Notes under the pieces: model-generated
What the model saw: the letters and a program-made list of their open reading frames with translations, nothing else
What the model was told of the DNA's origin: nothing
The model's database searches: none
In this document: positions 8,023 to 15,903 of the stretch, one piece after another
Position numbering within the stretch: the first letter of the stretch is position 1
Layout: each line of letters begins with the position of its first letter
From: DAXETY01 sp051155755
Lineage (GTDB): Bacteria > Desulfobacterota > Desulfobacteria > Desulfobacterales > SG8-13
Direction: 5' to 3'
DNA length: 41,919 nucleotides
Assembly (NCBI GenBank): GCA_051155755.1
Contig: DAXETY010000038.1
Span: forward strand, 1 to 41,919
Program-made: the position numbers and the translations under genes

Positions 8023-9068
8023 TCGGCGGCTTCCCGCTTGGATTTTTTGCGGATTTCAAGCTCTTCGTAGGCATTGATGATATTCTGCACCAGTCGATGA
8101 CGCACGACATCGGATTTTGTAAAGTATACAAAACGAATGCCTTCGATGCCCTGCAGGATCTCCTTGGTCTCGATTAGACCCGAAACCCGGCCGGCGGGCA
8201 GATCGATCTGCGTGATGTCACCGGTAATCACCGCCTTGGAGCTGTAGCCGATTCGGGTGAGAAACATTTTCATCTGCTCGGAGGTGGTGTTCTGGGCTTC
8301 GTCCAAAATGATAAAGGAGTCATTTAACGTACGACCCCGCATAAATGCGATCGGTGCCACTTCGATGACGCCTTGGTGCATGAGGCTGGCCACCTTTTCG
8401 TAACGCATCATGTCGTGCAACGCATCATAAAGCGGACGCAGGTACGGATCCACCTTCTCGGCCAGGTCACCCGGGAGAAAACCGAGCGCTTCTCCGGCTT
8501 CCACGGCCGGCCGGGTCAGGATGATTCGATTGACGCGACCTTTGGTCAGCGCCTCCACCGCCATGGCCATGGCCAGGTAGGTTTTGCCGGTACCGGCCGG
8601 GCCGATTCCGAAAACGATGTCATCACTTCGAATGGCATCGATGTATTCTTTCTGGGCCGGGCTTTTGGGGGCGATGAAGCTTTTTTTGGATTTTACCAAC
8701 ACGGTATCCAGAAAGATTTCTTTCAAATTTGCACGGTCATTTGCACTCAGTACGTTGATGGCATAGTCGATATCATTGGGGTGGAGCGGATAGTTCGCCT
8801 CCAGGAGTCCATAAAGTTGATTGAGGACGCTGTCGGCCACTGCGACGGCGTGTTCGTCGCCTTCGATGAACACGGTGCTTCCGCGAGCGTTGATGCGTGC
8901 ATCCAGAGCGGCCGCAACGGCTTTCAGGTTGCGGTTGTGTTCCCCAAAAAGCTCCAGGGCCAAGCCGATGTCCGGAAAGATCAATCGTTGGGTTTGCAGT
9001 TCGGCATTCGCATTGGAGTTTTTATGTGTTTTCGATTTCAAGGCCTTGTTTTTGATAGATTTTGCCAT
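8019..9068 (-). CDS. phoH: PhoH-like ATPase (YbeZ type)
   Basis: A cytoplasmic P-loop ATPase of the PhoH family, thought to act in RNA metabolism with YbeY. With the start at 9068 the product has 349 residues. An N-terminal KH-like region (about 30-100) precedes Walker A GPAGTGKT (156-163), and the Walker B block is FIILDEAQNTT with family motif TRIGYSSKAVITGDITQIDLP. The open frame continues 75 codons upstream to 9293. That extension is unlike the family and overlaps the probable promoter, so I chose the ATG in front of MAKSIKNK even though its ribosome-binding site (GGAAC) is weak. It is the first gene of the operon that runs to lysC. Confidence 0.93.
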   Translation of the reverse strand: MAKSIKNKALKSKTHKNSNANAELQTQRLIFPDIGLALELFGEHNRNLKAVAAALDARINARGSTVFIEGDEHAVAVADSVLNQLYGLLEANYPLHPNDIDYAINVLSANDRANLKEIFLDTVLVKSKKSFIAPKSPAQKEYIDAIRSDDIVFGIGPAGTGKTYLAMAMAVEALTKGRVNRIILTRPAVEAGEALGFLPGDLAEKVDPYLRPLYDALHDMMRYEKVASLMHQGVIEVAPIAFMRGRTLNDSFIILDEAQNTTSEQMKMFLTRIGYSSKAVITGDITQIDLPAGRVSGLIETKEILQGIEGIRFVYFTKSDVVRHRLVQNIINAYEELEIRKKSKREAAE

Positions 9069-9182
9069 TCGTTCCAGTTCCGGGTCGCCCCAGCCGGCAG
9101 GTTGGTGCGTTCCAGGTAATCCGACGGGAGCCGATCGGCATCCGTCAGGATATTTCGATTGCCATTCCAGGTTAAACAAAAA

Positions 9183-9212
9183 ACCATAGCATAGTTCAAG
9201 ATTGAATTGCAA
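9183..9212 (-). promoter_or_regulatory. candidate sigma-70 promoter of the phoH-lysC operon
   Basis: Read on the minus strand, TTGCAA (9207-9212) and TATGGT (9183-9188) are separated by 18 bp. This AT-rich patch lies about 115 bp upstream of the chosen phoH start, in otherwise GC-rich DNA. The match to consensus is moderate and no transcript evidence is available. Confidence 0.35.
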
Positions 9213-9255
9213 TCCACTGCAAAGCCTCGGGTCGTCGATACTTCGGAAAAACACC

Positions 9256-9283
9256 TTGACTCTCCGGAGAGTCCGGTGATAAT
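9256..9283 (+). promoter_or_regulatory. sigma-70 promoter with embedded 16-bp palindromic operator, upstream of cvpA-mazG
   Basis: TTGACT (9256-9261) and GATAAT (9278-9283) are spaced 16 bp apart on the plus strand. The perfect palindrome GACTCTCCGGAGAGTC (9258-9273) overlaps the -35 box and fills most of the spacer. A repressor bound here would block RNA polymerase. The stretch from 9284 to the cvpA start at 9446 would be the leader. Regulator unknown. Confidence 0.55.
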
Positions 9284-9445
9284 TCGGGCCCATTCAAGCC
9301 CGGAGGAACCGGTCGATGCAATAATGGCCGGCCGGTTCGGACACCGGAAGGCCGATCGATTCGCAAGAGATGGATTCGGCCGCGCAGCTAACGACCCGTT
9401 CGCATCGCCCCCCTGCGGCAGATGCGTTCATTATGATATCCGGCT

Positions 9446-9973
9446 ATGAATCCTTTCGACATGATCGCCGTGGCAATCCTGGCCTTCTGCGTGATTCGCG
9501 GAATCTTTCGCGGGCTGATCAAGGAAGTCTCCTCAATCGTCGGTGTTCTGGCCGGGTTTTATGCGGCCTATACCTATTACGGCAATTTGACCGGTTTGCT
9601 CTCCGGCTGGATATCCAACGAATCCTATCTGCAAATTGTTAGTTTTCTGATCCTGTTTTGCCTGGTGTTTTTCGTTGTCAGCATTATCGGCGTCGTCATC
9701 AAGTATGTGCTCAACATCGCTTTCATGGGATGGTTCGACCGTACTTGCGGTGCCGCCTTCGGCCTGGTCAAAGGCATTTTGATCGTATCGATGCTCTTCA
9801 TCATTTTCACGGCCTTTCTGCCACAGGGTGCCCCGCTCGTGAAAAATTCGGTGCTGGCCCCCCGGGTCAATCGTATCTCCGAAAAGATGATCAAGGTTGT
9901 TCCCAAGGATATGAAAAATGAATTTTCCGCCAAGGTCGAGGAACTGAAAAAGTCCTGGAAAATCACCCGATGA
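9446..9973 (+). CDS. CvpA family membrane protein
   Basis: A small inner-membrane protein of the CvpA family (colicin V production protein), whose exact role is unsettled; members contribute to envelope homeostasis. The 175 residues show four hydrophobic helices (about 5-20, 27-45, 60-85, 105-125), the early family signature VIRGIFRGLIKE with its Gly-Arg pair, and a basic amphipathic C-terminal tail (about 140-175). The ATG has no clear Shine-Dalgarno sequence. The gene overlaps mazG by four bases (ATGA), so both are translated from one message. A short upstream frame ends in an overlapping TGA, but I do not consider it coding. Confidence 0.88.
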   Translation: MNPFDMIAVAILAFCVIRGIFRGLIKEVSSIVGVLAGFYAAYTYYGNLTGLLSGWISNESYLQIVSFLILFCLVFFVVSIIGVVIKYVLNIAFMGWFDRTCGAAFGLVKGILIVSMLFIIFTAFLPQGAPLVKNSVLAPRVNRISEKMIKVVPKDMKNEFSAKVEELKKSWKITR

Positions 9974-10779
9974 GTGTTCCCGCCAAATCTTCGCCCATCC
10001 CGGCGCTGGAGACGATGATCGAGCTGATTCGCACGCTCCGCGGCCCTGATGGCTGCCCCTGGGATCGCAAACAGACCCCCCGGACCATTGCCAATTATCT
10101 GGTGGAGGAAGTCTACGAGCTGGTCGATGCCATCGACCGGCAGAATGCCGAACAGGTGCTGGAAGAGCTTGGCGACGTGCTGTTTCAGGTGCATTTCATC
10201 GCGGAAATGTATTCGGAAATGCAGGGCTTTGACCTGGAAGCGGTCATTCGCAAAAATGTGGAAAAAATGCGGCGGCGGCACCCGCATGTTTTTGGCGATG
10301 CCGGCGACCTGACTTCGGAACAGGTGCGGCAACGCTGGCATGAAATCAAGCAAACCGAAAAAAAAGACCGCCCGGACCGTTCGGCACTGGATTCGGTCCC
10401 CCGTCAATTGCCCCCCTTGACGCGTGCCCATCGAATCTGTGAGCGAGCCGCCCGTTACGGCGTCGACTGGGCCGACGGGGGTGGGGAGCCGCCGGACCTG
10501 GAACAAACCGGCCGAAGATTCCACCAGGCCGTATCGGCAGGCGATAGCGACCGGGCGGAGCCGCTGCTGGGCGCAATGTTACTGGCCGCCGTTCAAGCAG
10601 CTCACCCGGCCCGTATCCATCCCGATACCGCTCTGAAGCAGGAAGTTGACCGGTTTGAAAGACGATTTCGAGCGCTTGAGGACCTTGCGGCTGCCGAGGG
10701 CAAGACCTTGAATTCGTATACAAAATCAGAATTGCAGCGATTATGGTCGAAAGTGGCAACCGCAGAAGAGGGGACGTGA
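9970..10779 (+). CDS. mazG: nucleoside triphosphate pyrophosphohydrolase MazG
   Basis: Hydrolyses (d)NTPs to monophosphates and pyrophosphate, cleaning the nucleotide pool and, in E. coli, damping the stringent response. The 269-residue protein contains the N-terminal GPDGCPWDRKQT signature (25-36) and the metal-binding EExxE...ExxD motif with Glu46, Glu47, Glu50, Glu66 and Asp69. A second MazG-like half follows, with RAHRICERAARYGVDW around 150-165. This is the full two-domain length of the E. coli type. It overlaps cvpA by four bases and is the last gene of this two-gene unit. Confidence 0.95.
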   Translation: MSVPAKSSPIPALETMIELIRTLRGPDGCPWDRKQTPRTIANYLVEEVYELVDAIDRQNAEQVLEELGDVLFQVHFIAEMYSEMQGFDLEAVIRKNVEKMRRRHPHVFGDAGDLTSEQVRQRWHEIKQTEKKDRPDRSALDSVPRQLPPLTRAHRICERAARYGVDWADGGGEPPDLEQTGRRFHQAVSAGDSDRAEPLLGAMLLAAVQAAHPARIHPDTALKQEVDRFERRFRALEDLAAAEGKTLNSYTKSELQRLWSKVATAEEGT

Positions 10780-10866
10780 GAATTGCTGCGCCCGATCGGC
10801 GAGACTACCATGCAATCACGATAGCGGCATGATCGCCGGGGACTGGGTTGCCGATCCTTTCAGATT

Positions 10867-11163
10867 TCAAGCGATTTCGCCGAAAGGAACATAACCCGGC
10901 GGAATTTTTTTCACAAGTCGCCCGCTGCGATCGTATTTTTCCAGGACGATTTGTCCGTCCTCGAAATGATGCCGACTGTATCCGTCCTGGGGGCGACTGT
11001 TGTTTTCGGATTCCGCCTGCCGTCCGTTTTCCGATTTTTCCACCGGGCGACGGTGACGGATTTGAATCATTTTCTGCACCTCGATGCTTCTCTGCATCTC
11101 CGCACCATCGCTCCCCGACTTTACGGATTTATGGACTGTGGATTCACCGACTGTCTGAATCAT
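10867..11163 (-). CDS. small protein with FlaG-like C terminus, probable flagellar gene
   Basis: A 98-residue hypothetical protein. I start it at the ATG at 11163, preceded by GGGAGGGAGG; the open frame extends further upstream but without a comparable site. The N-terminal two thirds are polar and basic. The C-terminal segment (IVLEKYDRSGRLVKKIPPGYVP) resembles the end of FlaG-type flagellar proteins, where a short strand pair ends in a conserved I/V-P-P. It lies 130 bp downstream of a gene with a FliA-type promoter, so it is probably part of the late flagellar class. Family assignment is tentative. Confidence 0.6.
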   Translation of the reverse strand: MIQTVGESTVHKSVKSGSDGAEMQRSIEVQKMIQIRHRRPVEKSENGRQAESENNSRPQDGYSRHHFEDGQIVLEKYDRSGRLVKKIPPGYVPFGEIA

Positions 11164-11197
11164 ATGCCTCCCTCCCTTTTTGTCTTTTTCCTCACCA

Positions 11198-11216
11198 GGC
11201 TCCCAGTCGGAGAGCC
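11198..11216 (-). other. intercistronic hairpin between the two flagellar-type genes
   Basis: On the minus strand GGCTC(T)CC and GGGAGCC pair around a four-base loop, about 35-53 nt upstream of the 11163 start codon. There is no following U-tract, so it is more likely an mRNA-stability or processing element than a terminator. Confidence 0.35.
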
Positions 11217-11293
11217 GTAACGATACGTATGGCGGGAAACGTACCGGTAGGAGCATATGCAAACACTGTATCTCGAATCGGCCGGGTGCATTG

Positions 11294-11737
11294 TCATTCC
11301 GGCTGAATCTTTCCGTACGAAGTTCTTTTGAGAACCGCCCGGCGACATGAGCGGCTGCCAGCCATCGCTTCGATCCGGCGAAGCAGGAAATCGGGATCGT
11401 CCAGGGACAACCGCTCGGTTTTTTTGTATTGGTCTTCTCGGATTACGTTATATACGAACTCGGACTTATTCCGGCAGGGGTCTCGTTCAAGTTCGGATTC
11501 CGGCTCGGTTTGGTCCTCAGTGGTCTTTTTTAGCGGACCTTCGCGTTGAATGCGGGATACGATGTCGGCCGCCAGACGTTCCACCAGATAGTCGCGTCGG
11601 CCGTCATTTGACAGACGGGTTGCCTCCGGCTGCAGCACGGGATCGCCATCGCCGCGCAGGTGCTTCAGGCGGCGCTTCTTACTGAGCCGATCCGTGTACA
11701 ATTTCAGCACGTTATGAATTTGATACGAGGCAATCAT
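11294..11737 (-). CDS. DVU0524 family FlgM-associated-like protein
   Basis: A 147-residue soluble basic protein. Its N terminus (YQIHNVLKLYTDRLSKKRRL, residues 5-24) resembles the conserved opening of the DVU0524 family, encoded next to flgM in deltaproteobacterial flagellar loci. The rest is charged and low in hydrophobicity, with a segment about FVYNVIREDQYKKTERLSLDDPDFLLRRIE (about 91-120). No enzymatic motif is visible. The start at 11737 has a GGGGGG ribosome-binding site, and a FliA-like promoter lies directly upstream, in agreement with a flagellar role. No flgM is in this window, so the gene is detached from the usual locus. Confidence 0.6.
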   Translation of the reverse strand: MIASYQIHNVLKLYTDRLSKKRRLKHLRGDGDPVLQPEATRLSNDGRRDYLVERLAADIVSRIQREGPLKKTTEDQTEPESELERDPCRNKSEFVYNVIREDQYKKTERLSLDDPDFLLRRIEAMAGSRSCRRAVLKRTSYGKIQPE

Positions 11738-11754
11738 TTTCCCCCCTGAAGGGA

Positions 11755-11782
11755 TTATCGGCCACTGTCTGACAGGACTTTA
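11755..11782 (-). promoter_or_regulatory. FliA (sigma-28) type promoter
   Basis: Read on the minus strand, TAAAG (11778-11782) is followed after a 15-bp spacer by a perfect GCCGATAA (11755-11762). This matches the flagellar sigma-28 consensus, one base longer than the usual 15 bp counted from TAAA. It would start a transcript only a few bases before the ribosome-binding site of the gene at 11737. Confidence 0.65.
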
Positions 11783-11830
11783 GCAAAAATTGGTTGCCTT
11801 TGAATGCGGTTGGGCAGTCGGCCGGTGCGG

Positions 11831-11883
11831 TGGACTGCGCCGGGTACATCTTGTATTATAACATGAAAATTGGAATTTTCATG
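11831..11883 (+). promoter_or_regulatory. candidate sigma-70 promoter with 22-bp palindromic operator, upstream of the BrkB gene
   Basis: TGGACT (11831-11836) and TATTAT (11854-11859) are 17 bp apart. They are followed by a perfect inverted repeat, CATGAAAATT, two bases, then its complement (11862-11883), which would cover the transcription start. This is a classical repressor geometry. The downstream plus-strand gene is the YihY/BrkB gene at 12011. Confidence 0.5.
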
Positions 11884-12010
11884 AGCGTTGGGTTTGTGGT
11901 ATGTAGGGAGGGCTTTGTCAGGTCATCGGACGAGCCGAATGCCAGCGTTTTATGCCCGTTCATCCACCTGGTCGGAAATCCGAATTTTCCTAGGCACCCC
12001 AAGCGATTCT

Positions 12011-12964
12011 ATGAGGCGAGGCTTTCAGATAGGAACCACCACCTGGTCATTCCTGAGTTCCCGGCTGCTGCCGTTGCGCCCGGTACAGCTGGTCGTCCAG
12101 ACCGGTTTGAAATGGGACCGTGACAACTGCTCCGGTATGGCCGCCGCGCTTTCCTATTACGCCCTGTTCTCACTTTTCCCGCTGCTTCTGGTCATTTTGA
12201 GTATTCTCGGAGCCCTGATCGGCCCGGAGACGGAGGTGTTTGAATACATTCAGAAGCTGATCGTGCGGGATCTGCCGCCGGCCGTGCAGGAGGTGGTGGT
12301 CGGCACCATTGTCGCGCTGTACGAAAACAGCGCAGGCGCCGGCATTGTCGGGTTCGCGCTGCTTTTTTTTACGGCCGGTAAACTGTTTGCGATTCTGCGC
12401 CAGTCGGTGAACAAAATCTGGAAATCCCCGGTCCGCATCTCCGAGGCAGGCTCGGTCCCCCGAATGGTGCTCTTTTTCGTCCTCAACAAGTTGGTGGCTT
12501 ATCTGCTGGTCCTGGCCACGGCCCTGCTCCTGCTGGTGTCTTTCGTAGCGAACCTTATCATCCGGGCCGTCATCGAGCTGGTCAACCACTTCCAGGAAAA
12601 TGTCGCCTTCCTCCAGCAGCTGGACGAACTGCTGCTGACCCGGGGGCTTCGGGCCGGCTCTTCGGTCGTCATTCTCAGCATAACCCTGATCATTCTCTTC
12701 AAACTGCTGCCCACGGTCCGCCCGCGATGGCGGGACGTGTGGCTGGGTGCCATCCTTACGGCCGTCATGCTCGTCGGGCTGCAGCAGTTCGCCATGGTCG
12801 GCGTCGTTTCCGTTTTGAGCAAATTTCTGTCCTACGGGGCCATCGGCAGCGTCATGATCCTGTTGCTGTGGATCTTCATGGCCTGCCAGATCGTGTTTGT
12901 AGGGTGTGAGTTTTCGTATGTTTACGCGCAGCTTTACGGCAGCCGCCGCGCTGATGCCGGATAA
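12011..12964 (+). CDS. YihY/virulence factor BrkB family membrane protein
   Basis: An integral inner-membrane protein of the YihY/BrkB family; older claims of RNase activity are not supported for the family and the function is unsettled. The chosen ATG gives 317 residues. The family opening follows (DNCSGMAAALSYYALFSLFPLLLVI, about 40-64), then about five to six helices, the FTAGKLFAILRQSVNKIW segment, and the C-terminal block LQQFAMVGVVSVLSKFLSYGAIGSVMILLLWIFM ending in YAQLYGSRR. The open frame extends upstream to a TTG at 11888, but that part is unlike the family; the ATG at 12011 has no strong ribosome-binding site, so the start is uncertain. A diverged second copy of its 3' end lies at 15604-15790. 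Confidence 0.87.
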   Translation: MRRGFQIGTTTWSFLSSRLLPLRPVQLVVQTGLKWDRDNCSGMAAALSYYALFSLFPLLLVILSILGALIGPETEVFEYIQKLIVRDLPPAVQEVVVGTIVALYENSAGAGIVGFALLFFTAGKLFAILRQSVNKIWKSPVRISEAGSVPRMVLFFVLNKLVAYLLVLATALLLLVSFVANLIIRAVIELVNHFQENVAFLQQLDELLLTRGLRAGSSVVILSITLIILFKLLPTVRPRWRDVWLGAILTAVMLVGLQQFAMVGVVSVLSKFLSYGAIGSVMILLLWIFMACQIVFVGCEFSYVYAQLYGSRRADAG

Positions 12965-13038
12965 AGAGGGGCGATCTGCGGGTAAGAGCGGACCCACCTG
13001 CCGGACGAGTCGTACCAGCCGAATTCCTGAAACCTCTT

Positions 13039-14493
13039 TTAGAAACTACCGAACAAGGTCGCGAGTAAAATCAGTGCCGCCAGGGAGATCAACGGAACGA
13101 CGACTGCGACCACAAAAACGTCAAAATAGGCTTCGCGATGCGAGAGCTTGCAAATGCTCAGGATGGTGATGACCGCGCCGTTGTGCGGCAGCGCGTCCAG
13201 CGCGCCGGATGCCACCGCCGTTACACGGTGCATGGCATCCAAAGAGATGCCGTAATCATAAGCCATTTGGACATAGGTGGGTCCAAGTGCATCGAGCGCG
13301 ATGCTCATGCCGCCGGAAGCCGATCCGGTCAACGCCGAAAGCACGTTCACGGCTGCCGCCAGGGATATCAGCGGGTTGCCGGCACCGATCGACAGGACGG
13401 CTTCGCGGATCATATCAAAAGCGGGCAGCGCGGCAATCACCGCACCGAATCCAACCAGGCTGGCGACATTGAAAATCGGTAAAACGGCGGCATCCGCACC
13501 GTGGTTGAGACTGTTCGTCAGGCTTTCGAAGCGGCTGCGGTTGGAGAGCGCCAGAAACAGGATCGCCAGGAAGAGGGCGGCGATGATGGCCCAAACCCCG
13601 CGAACATTCTCGATGGTTGTCGCACCAAAGCGGGGTTCGGCAAGGAAGTCGGTACGCATCATCGGAACCAGGAACTGGATAAACGCAAAGTTCACTCCGA
13701 TGACAATCACCACCGGTGCCAGTGCGAGCCAAAAGGAAGGCAGCCCTGCGGCATCGGAATGTTCATCGGTCAGCTCGTTGAGGTCGAAGCCGCAGTTCTG
13801 GGCGTGTTCGCGCATTACCCCGTCCGGAACAGGCAGGTTGTCGTCGTGGGCGCCATATCCCTCCTCCGCAGACTGCGCTTTTGCCGAGCGCCGCATCAGC
13901 CAGGCGGTTCCAAGTAAAAACATAATGACGCCGGTGATGATCCCCAGACCCGGTGCGGCGAATGCCGTGGTACCGAAGAACGGCATCGGGATGGCATTTT
14001 GGATCGCCGGGGTACCCGGCAGCGCGGACATGGTAAAGGTGAATGCACCCAGCGCCAGTGTACCCGGAATCAGGCGCTTGGGGATGTCGGCATCGCGGAA
14101 CAGGGCGGCAGCCACCGGAAATATGGCGAAAGCAACGACAAACAGTGACACGCCGCCGTAAGTCAATACACCACAGCACAGGACGACCGCCATGATGGCG
14201 CGCTGGGGCCCCAACCTGGCGATCACCGATTGCGCGATGGATTTGGCCGAGCCGCTGTCTTCCATCAGTTTGCCGAAAATTGCGCCCAACATGAACAGCG
14301 GAAAAAAGGCGATGATGAAATCGCCGGCACCGGTCATAAAGATCTGGGTATAGGCCGCCAGCAACGGAAGCCCGCCCGCAATCAATGCGGCCAGCAGCGC
14401 CATCGCGGGTGCCAAAATCAGCAGTGTCACCCCGCGGAAGGCCAAATACATCAGCAGACCCAGGGCAATCAGGATGGCAAGAATGTCGATCAT
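13039..14493 (-). CDS. GntP family permease, possible hydroxybutyrate transporter
   Basis: A 484-residue membrane protein with about 12 hydrophobic segments, of the GntP/citrate-type permease group. Visible family features are an early GxxDFIIAFFPLFMLGAIFGKLMEDSG segment (about 58-83), the glycine-rich VLCCGVLTYGGVSLFVVAF block (about 104-122), the SALPGTPAIQNAIP loop (about 155-168) and a late LTGSASGGMSIALDALG loop, likely part of the substrate path. It overlaps the upstream patatin gene by four bases (ATGA). In other proteobacteria GntP-type carriers next to patatin or 3-hydroxybutyrate dehydrogenase genes are linked to hydroxybutyrate use, so that substrate is a reasonable guess; gluconate or another carboxylate is also possible. 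Confidence 0.87.
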   Translation of the reverse strand: MIDILAILIALGLLMYLAFRGVTLLILAPAMALLAALIAGGLPLLAAYTQIFMTGAGDFIIAFFPLFMLGAIFGKLMEDSGSAKSIAQSVIARLGPQRAIMAVVLCCGVLTYGGVSLFVVAFAIFPVAAALFRDADIPKRLIPGTLALGAFTFTMSALPGTPAIQNAIPMPFFGTTAFAAPGLGIITGVIMFLLGTAWLMRRSAKAQSAEEGYGAHDDNLPVPDGVMREHAQNCGFDLNELTDEHSDAAGLPSFWLALAPVVIVIGVNFAFIQFLVPMMRTDFLAEPRFGATTIENVRGVWAIIAALFLAILFLALSNRSRFESLTNSLNHGADAAVLPIFNVASLVGFGAVIAALPAFDMIREAVLSIGAGNPLISLAAAVNVLSALTGSASGGMSIALDALGPTYVQMAYDYGISLDAMHRVTAVASGALDALPHNGAVITILSICKLSHREAYFDVFVVAVVVPLISLAALILLATLFGSF

Positions 14494-15566
14494 TCGGGTT
14501 TGTTCCTTTCCTTGCCTTCTGCCAGATGGGCCGGTTTGAGGCTCTCTTCGAAGACAAAGGTGGGGCGCCAGGAGGCGCGCCGGCCCAGATCGTCGAAATG
14601 TTCCGCCAACCAGTTCTCCGCCGTTTGCCAGCCGATGTCATGGAGATGCTGCAGAAAGGCCCAGTCGGCATTGAGTTTGCTGGACACGCTCAGCTTCAGC
14701 ATCTCTTCTTCGGACTGGATCAGATGCAGGCGGCCGTCCCGGTAGGCTTGACGCTCGAGGCCTTCATGGTGAATGATCTCCCACAGGAAAGCGATCGCAC
14801 GCAATTCCTTCATCAGGCTGGCATTGAAGGTGATTTCGTTTAAGCGGTTGTGGATTTCATAGGCGGTCCGGGGGATTTTCGTGCGGGTAAACGGGTTGAT
14901 CTGGACAAGCACGATGTCGCGGGCCTCTGTCTCATCGATGAGGGGGAAAATCGGGGGGTTGCCCATGTAACCGCCATCCCAGTAGGCCTCACCGTCGATC
15001 TCGACGGCTTGATATAGAAACGGCAGGCAGGCCGAAGCCATGGTGGTGTCGACGGAAATCGAGGGCTGCCGGAACACCTTCGGACGTCCGGTCCGCACGT
15101 TCGTCGCCGAGAGGAAAAGCTTGGGCGCCCGGGTCTGGTTGATGATGTCAAAATCAAAAAACCTGGCGACGATGTCGCGCAGCGGGTTAATGTTGAGCGG
15201 ATTGAGCTCGTAAGGCGAAAAGGTTCGCGAAAGATGCTCGAACAGGACGAAACCGGGTGAGTTTGCCAGGCTCCAGCGTCCCATCATGACGTCGAAGAAA
15301 GACCGCTGGATCGGGCTCATCCGTCCGGCTTCACTCACCTTCTGCCAGAAGCCCGAGAGCAGCTCCTGCGCCTTTTTGGCTCCGCCGTCGGCCAGTCCCT
15401 GGGTCAAGGCCACCGCGTTCATGGCTCCGGCGCTGGTCCCACTGATCCCTTCGATCTCGATGCGCTTATCGTCGAGCAGACGGTCCAGGACTCCCCAGGT
15501 AAAGGCACCGTGGGCGCCGCCGCCCTGGAGTGCGATGTCGATTATTTTTGTGTCGCTGCGCTTCAT
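14490..15566 (-). CDS. patatin-like phospholipase/esterase
   Basis: A 358-residue serine hydrolase of the patatin family. The oxyanion-hole motif GGGAHG (15-20), the nucleophile elbow GTSAG with Ser45, and the second member of the catalytic dyad, Asp197 in DGG (197-199), are all present, so it should be active. There is no signal peptide, so it is probably cytoplasmic or peripheral to the membrane. Some bacterial members degrade phospholipids; others are encoded with 3-hydroxybutyrate metabolism genes. A GGAGGT site lies about five bases from the ATG. The four-base overlap with the permease gene implies coupled expression and a shared role. Confidence 0.92.
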   Translation of the reverse strand: MKRSDTKIIDIALQGGGAHGAFTWGVLDRLLDDKRIEIEGISGTSAGAMNAVALTQGLADGGAKKAQELLSGFWQKVSEAGRMSPIQRSFFDVMMGRWSLANSPGFVLFEHLSRTFSPYELNPLNINPLRDIVARFFDFDIINQTRAPKLFLSATNVRTGRPKVFRQPSISVDTTMASACLPFLYQAVEIDGEAYWDGGYMGNPPIFPLIDETEARDIVLVQINPFTRTKIPRTAYEIHNRLNEITFNASLMKELRAIAFLWEIIHHEGLERQAYRDGRLHLIQSEEEMLKLSVSSKLNADWAFLQHLHDIGWQTAENWLAEHFDDLGRRASWRPTFVFEESLKPAHLAEGKERNKPE

Positions 15567-15603
15567 GTTTACCTCCGTTTTGCGTGGTGCGTTAGGGTTT
15601 CGT

Positions 15604-15790
15604 CCGTCATGCTCGTCGGGCTGCAGCAGTCGGCCACGGGCGGTGCCGTCTCCGCCTATAGCAAGTTTCTGCCGTACGGGTCCATCGGTCGCGTCATGAT
15701 CGTGTTGCTGTGGATAATGGCCTGCCGGATCGGGGTCGCGCGGTGCGAGCTTGCCTTATGTCTACGCGCAGCTTTACGGCAGCCGCCGCG
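15604..15790 (+). pseudogene. decayed 3' fragment of a second YihY/BrkB gene
   Basis: This stretch aligns along its length with the 3' end of the intact BrkB gene (12762-12950), including identical ends (CCGTCATGCTCGTCGGGCTG and CAGCTTTACGGCAGCCGCCG). By eye the two are about three quarters or more identical. The fragment lacks the codon for one Phe in LLWIFMA and carries a one-base insertion near 15750-15760 that shifts the frame before the YAQLYGSRR end. The whole 5' part of the gene is missing. It lies just upstream of the patatin gene, so the permease-patatin pair is bracketed by two BrkB 3' ends in direct orientation. Confidence 0.8.
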
Positions 15791-15903
15791 GTAATCGACC
15801 TCCATGATCCCGCCCCGAGGACCGGCCCCGGCGCCGAAGCCGATCCCGGGGTCAGGTTGCAGTGTGTCCAATTGCGGAATGCGCTCCCAAGTGACGAATC
15901 GTG

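Noticed and set aside
9324..9449. 41-codon ORF ending in an ATGA overlap with cvpA
   Set aside because: It has no ribosome-binding site at proper distance, an Arg-rich unstructured product and only a chance stop/start overlap.
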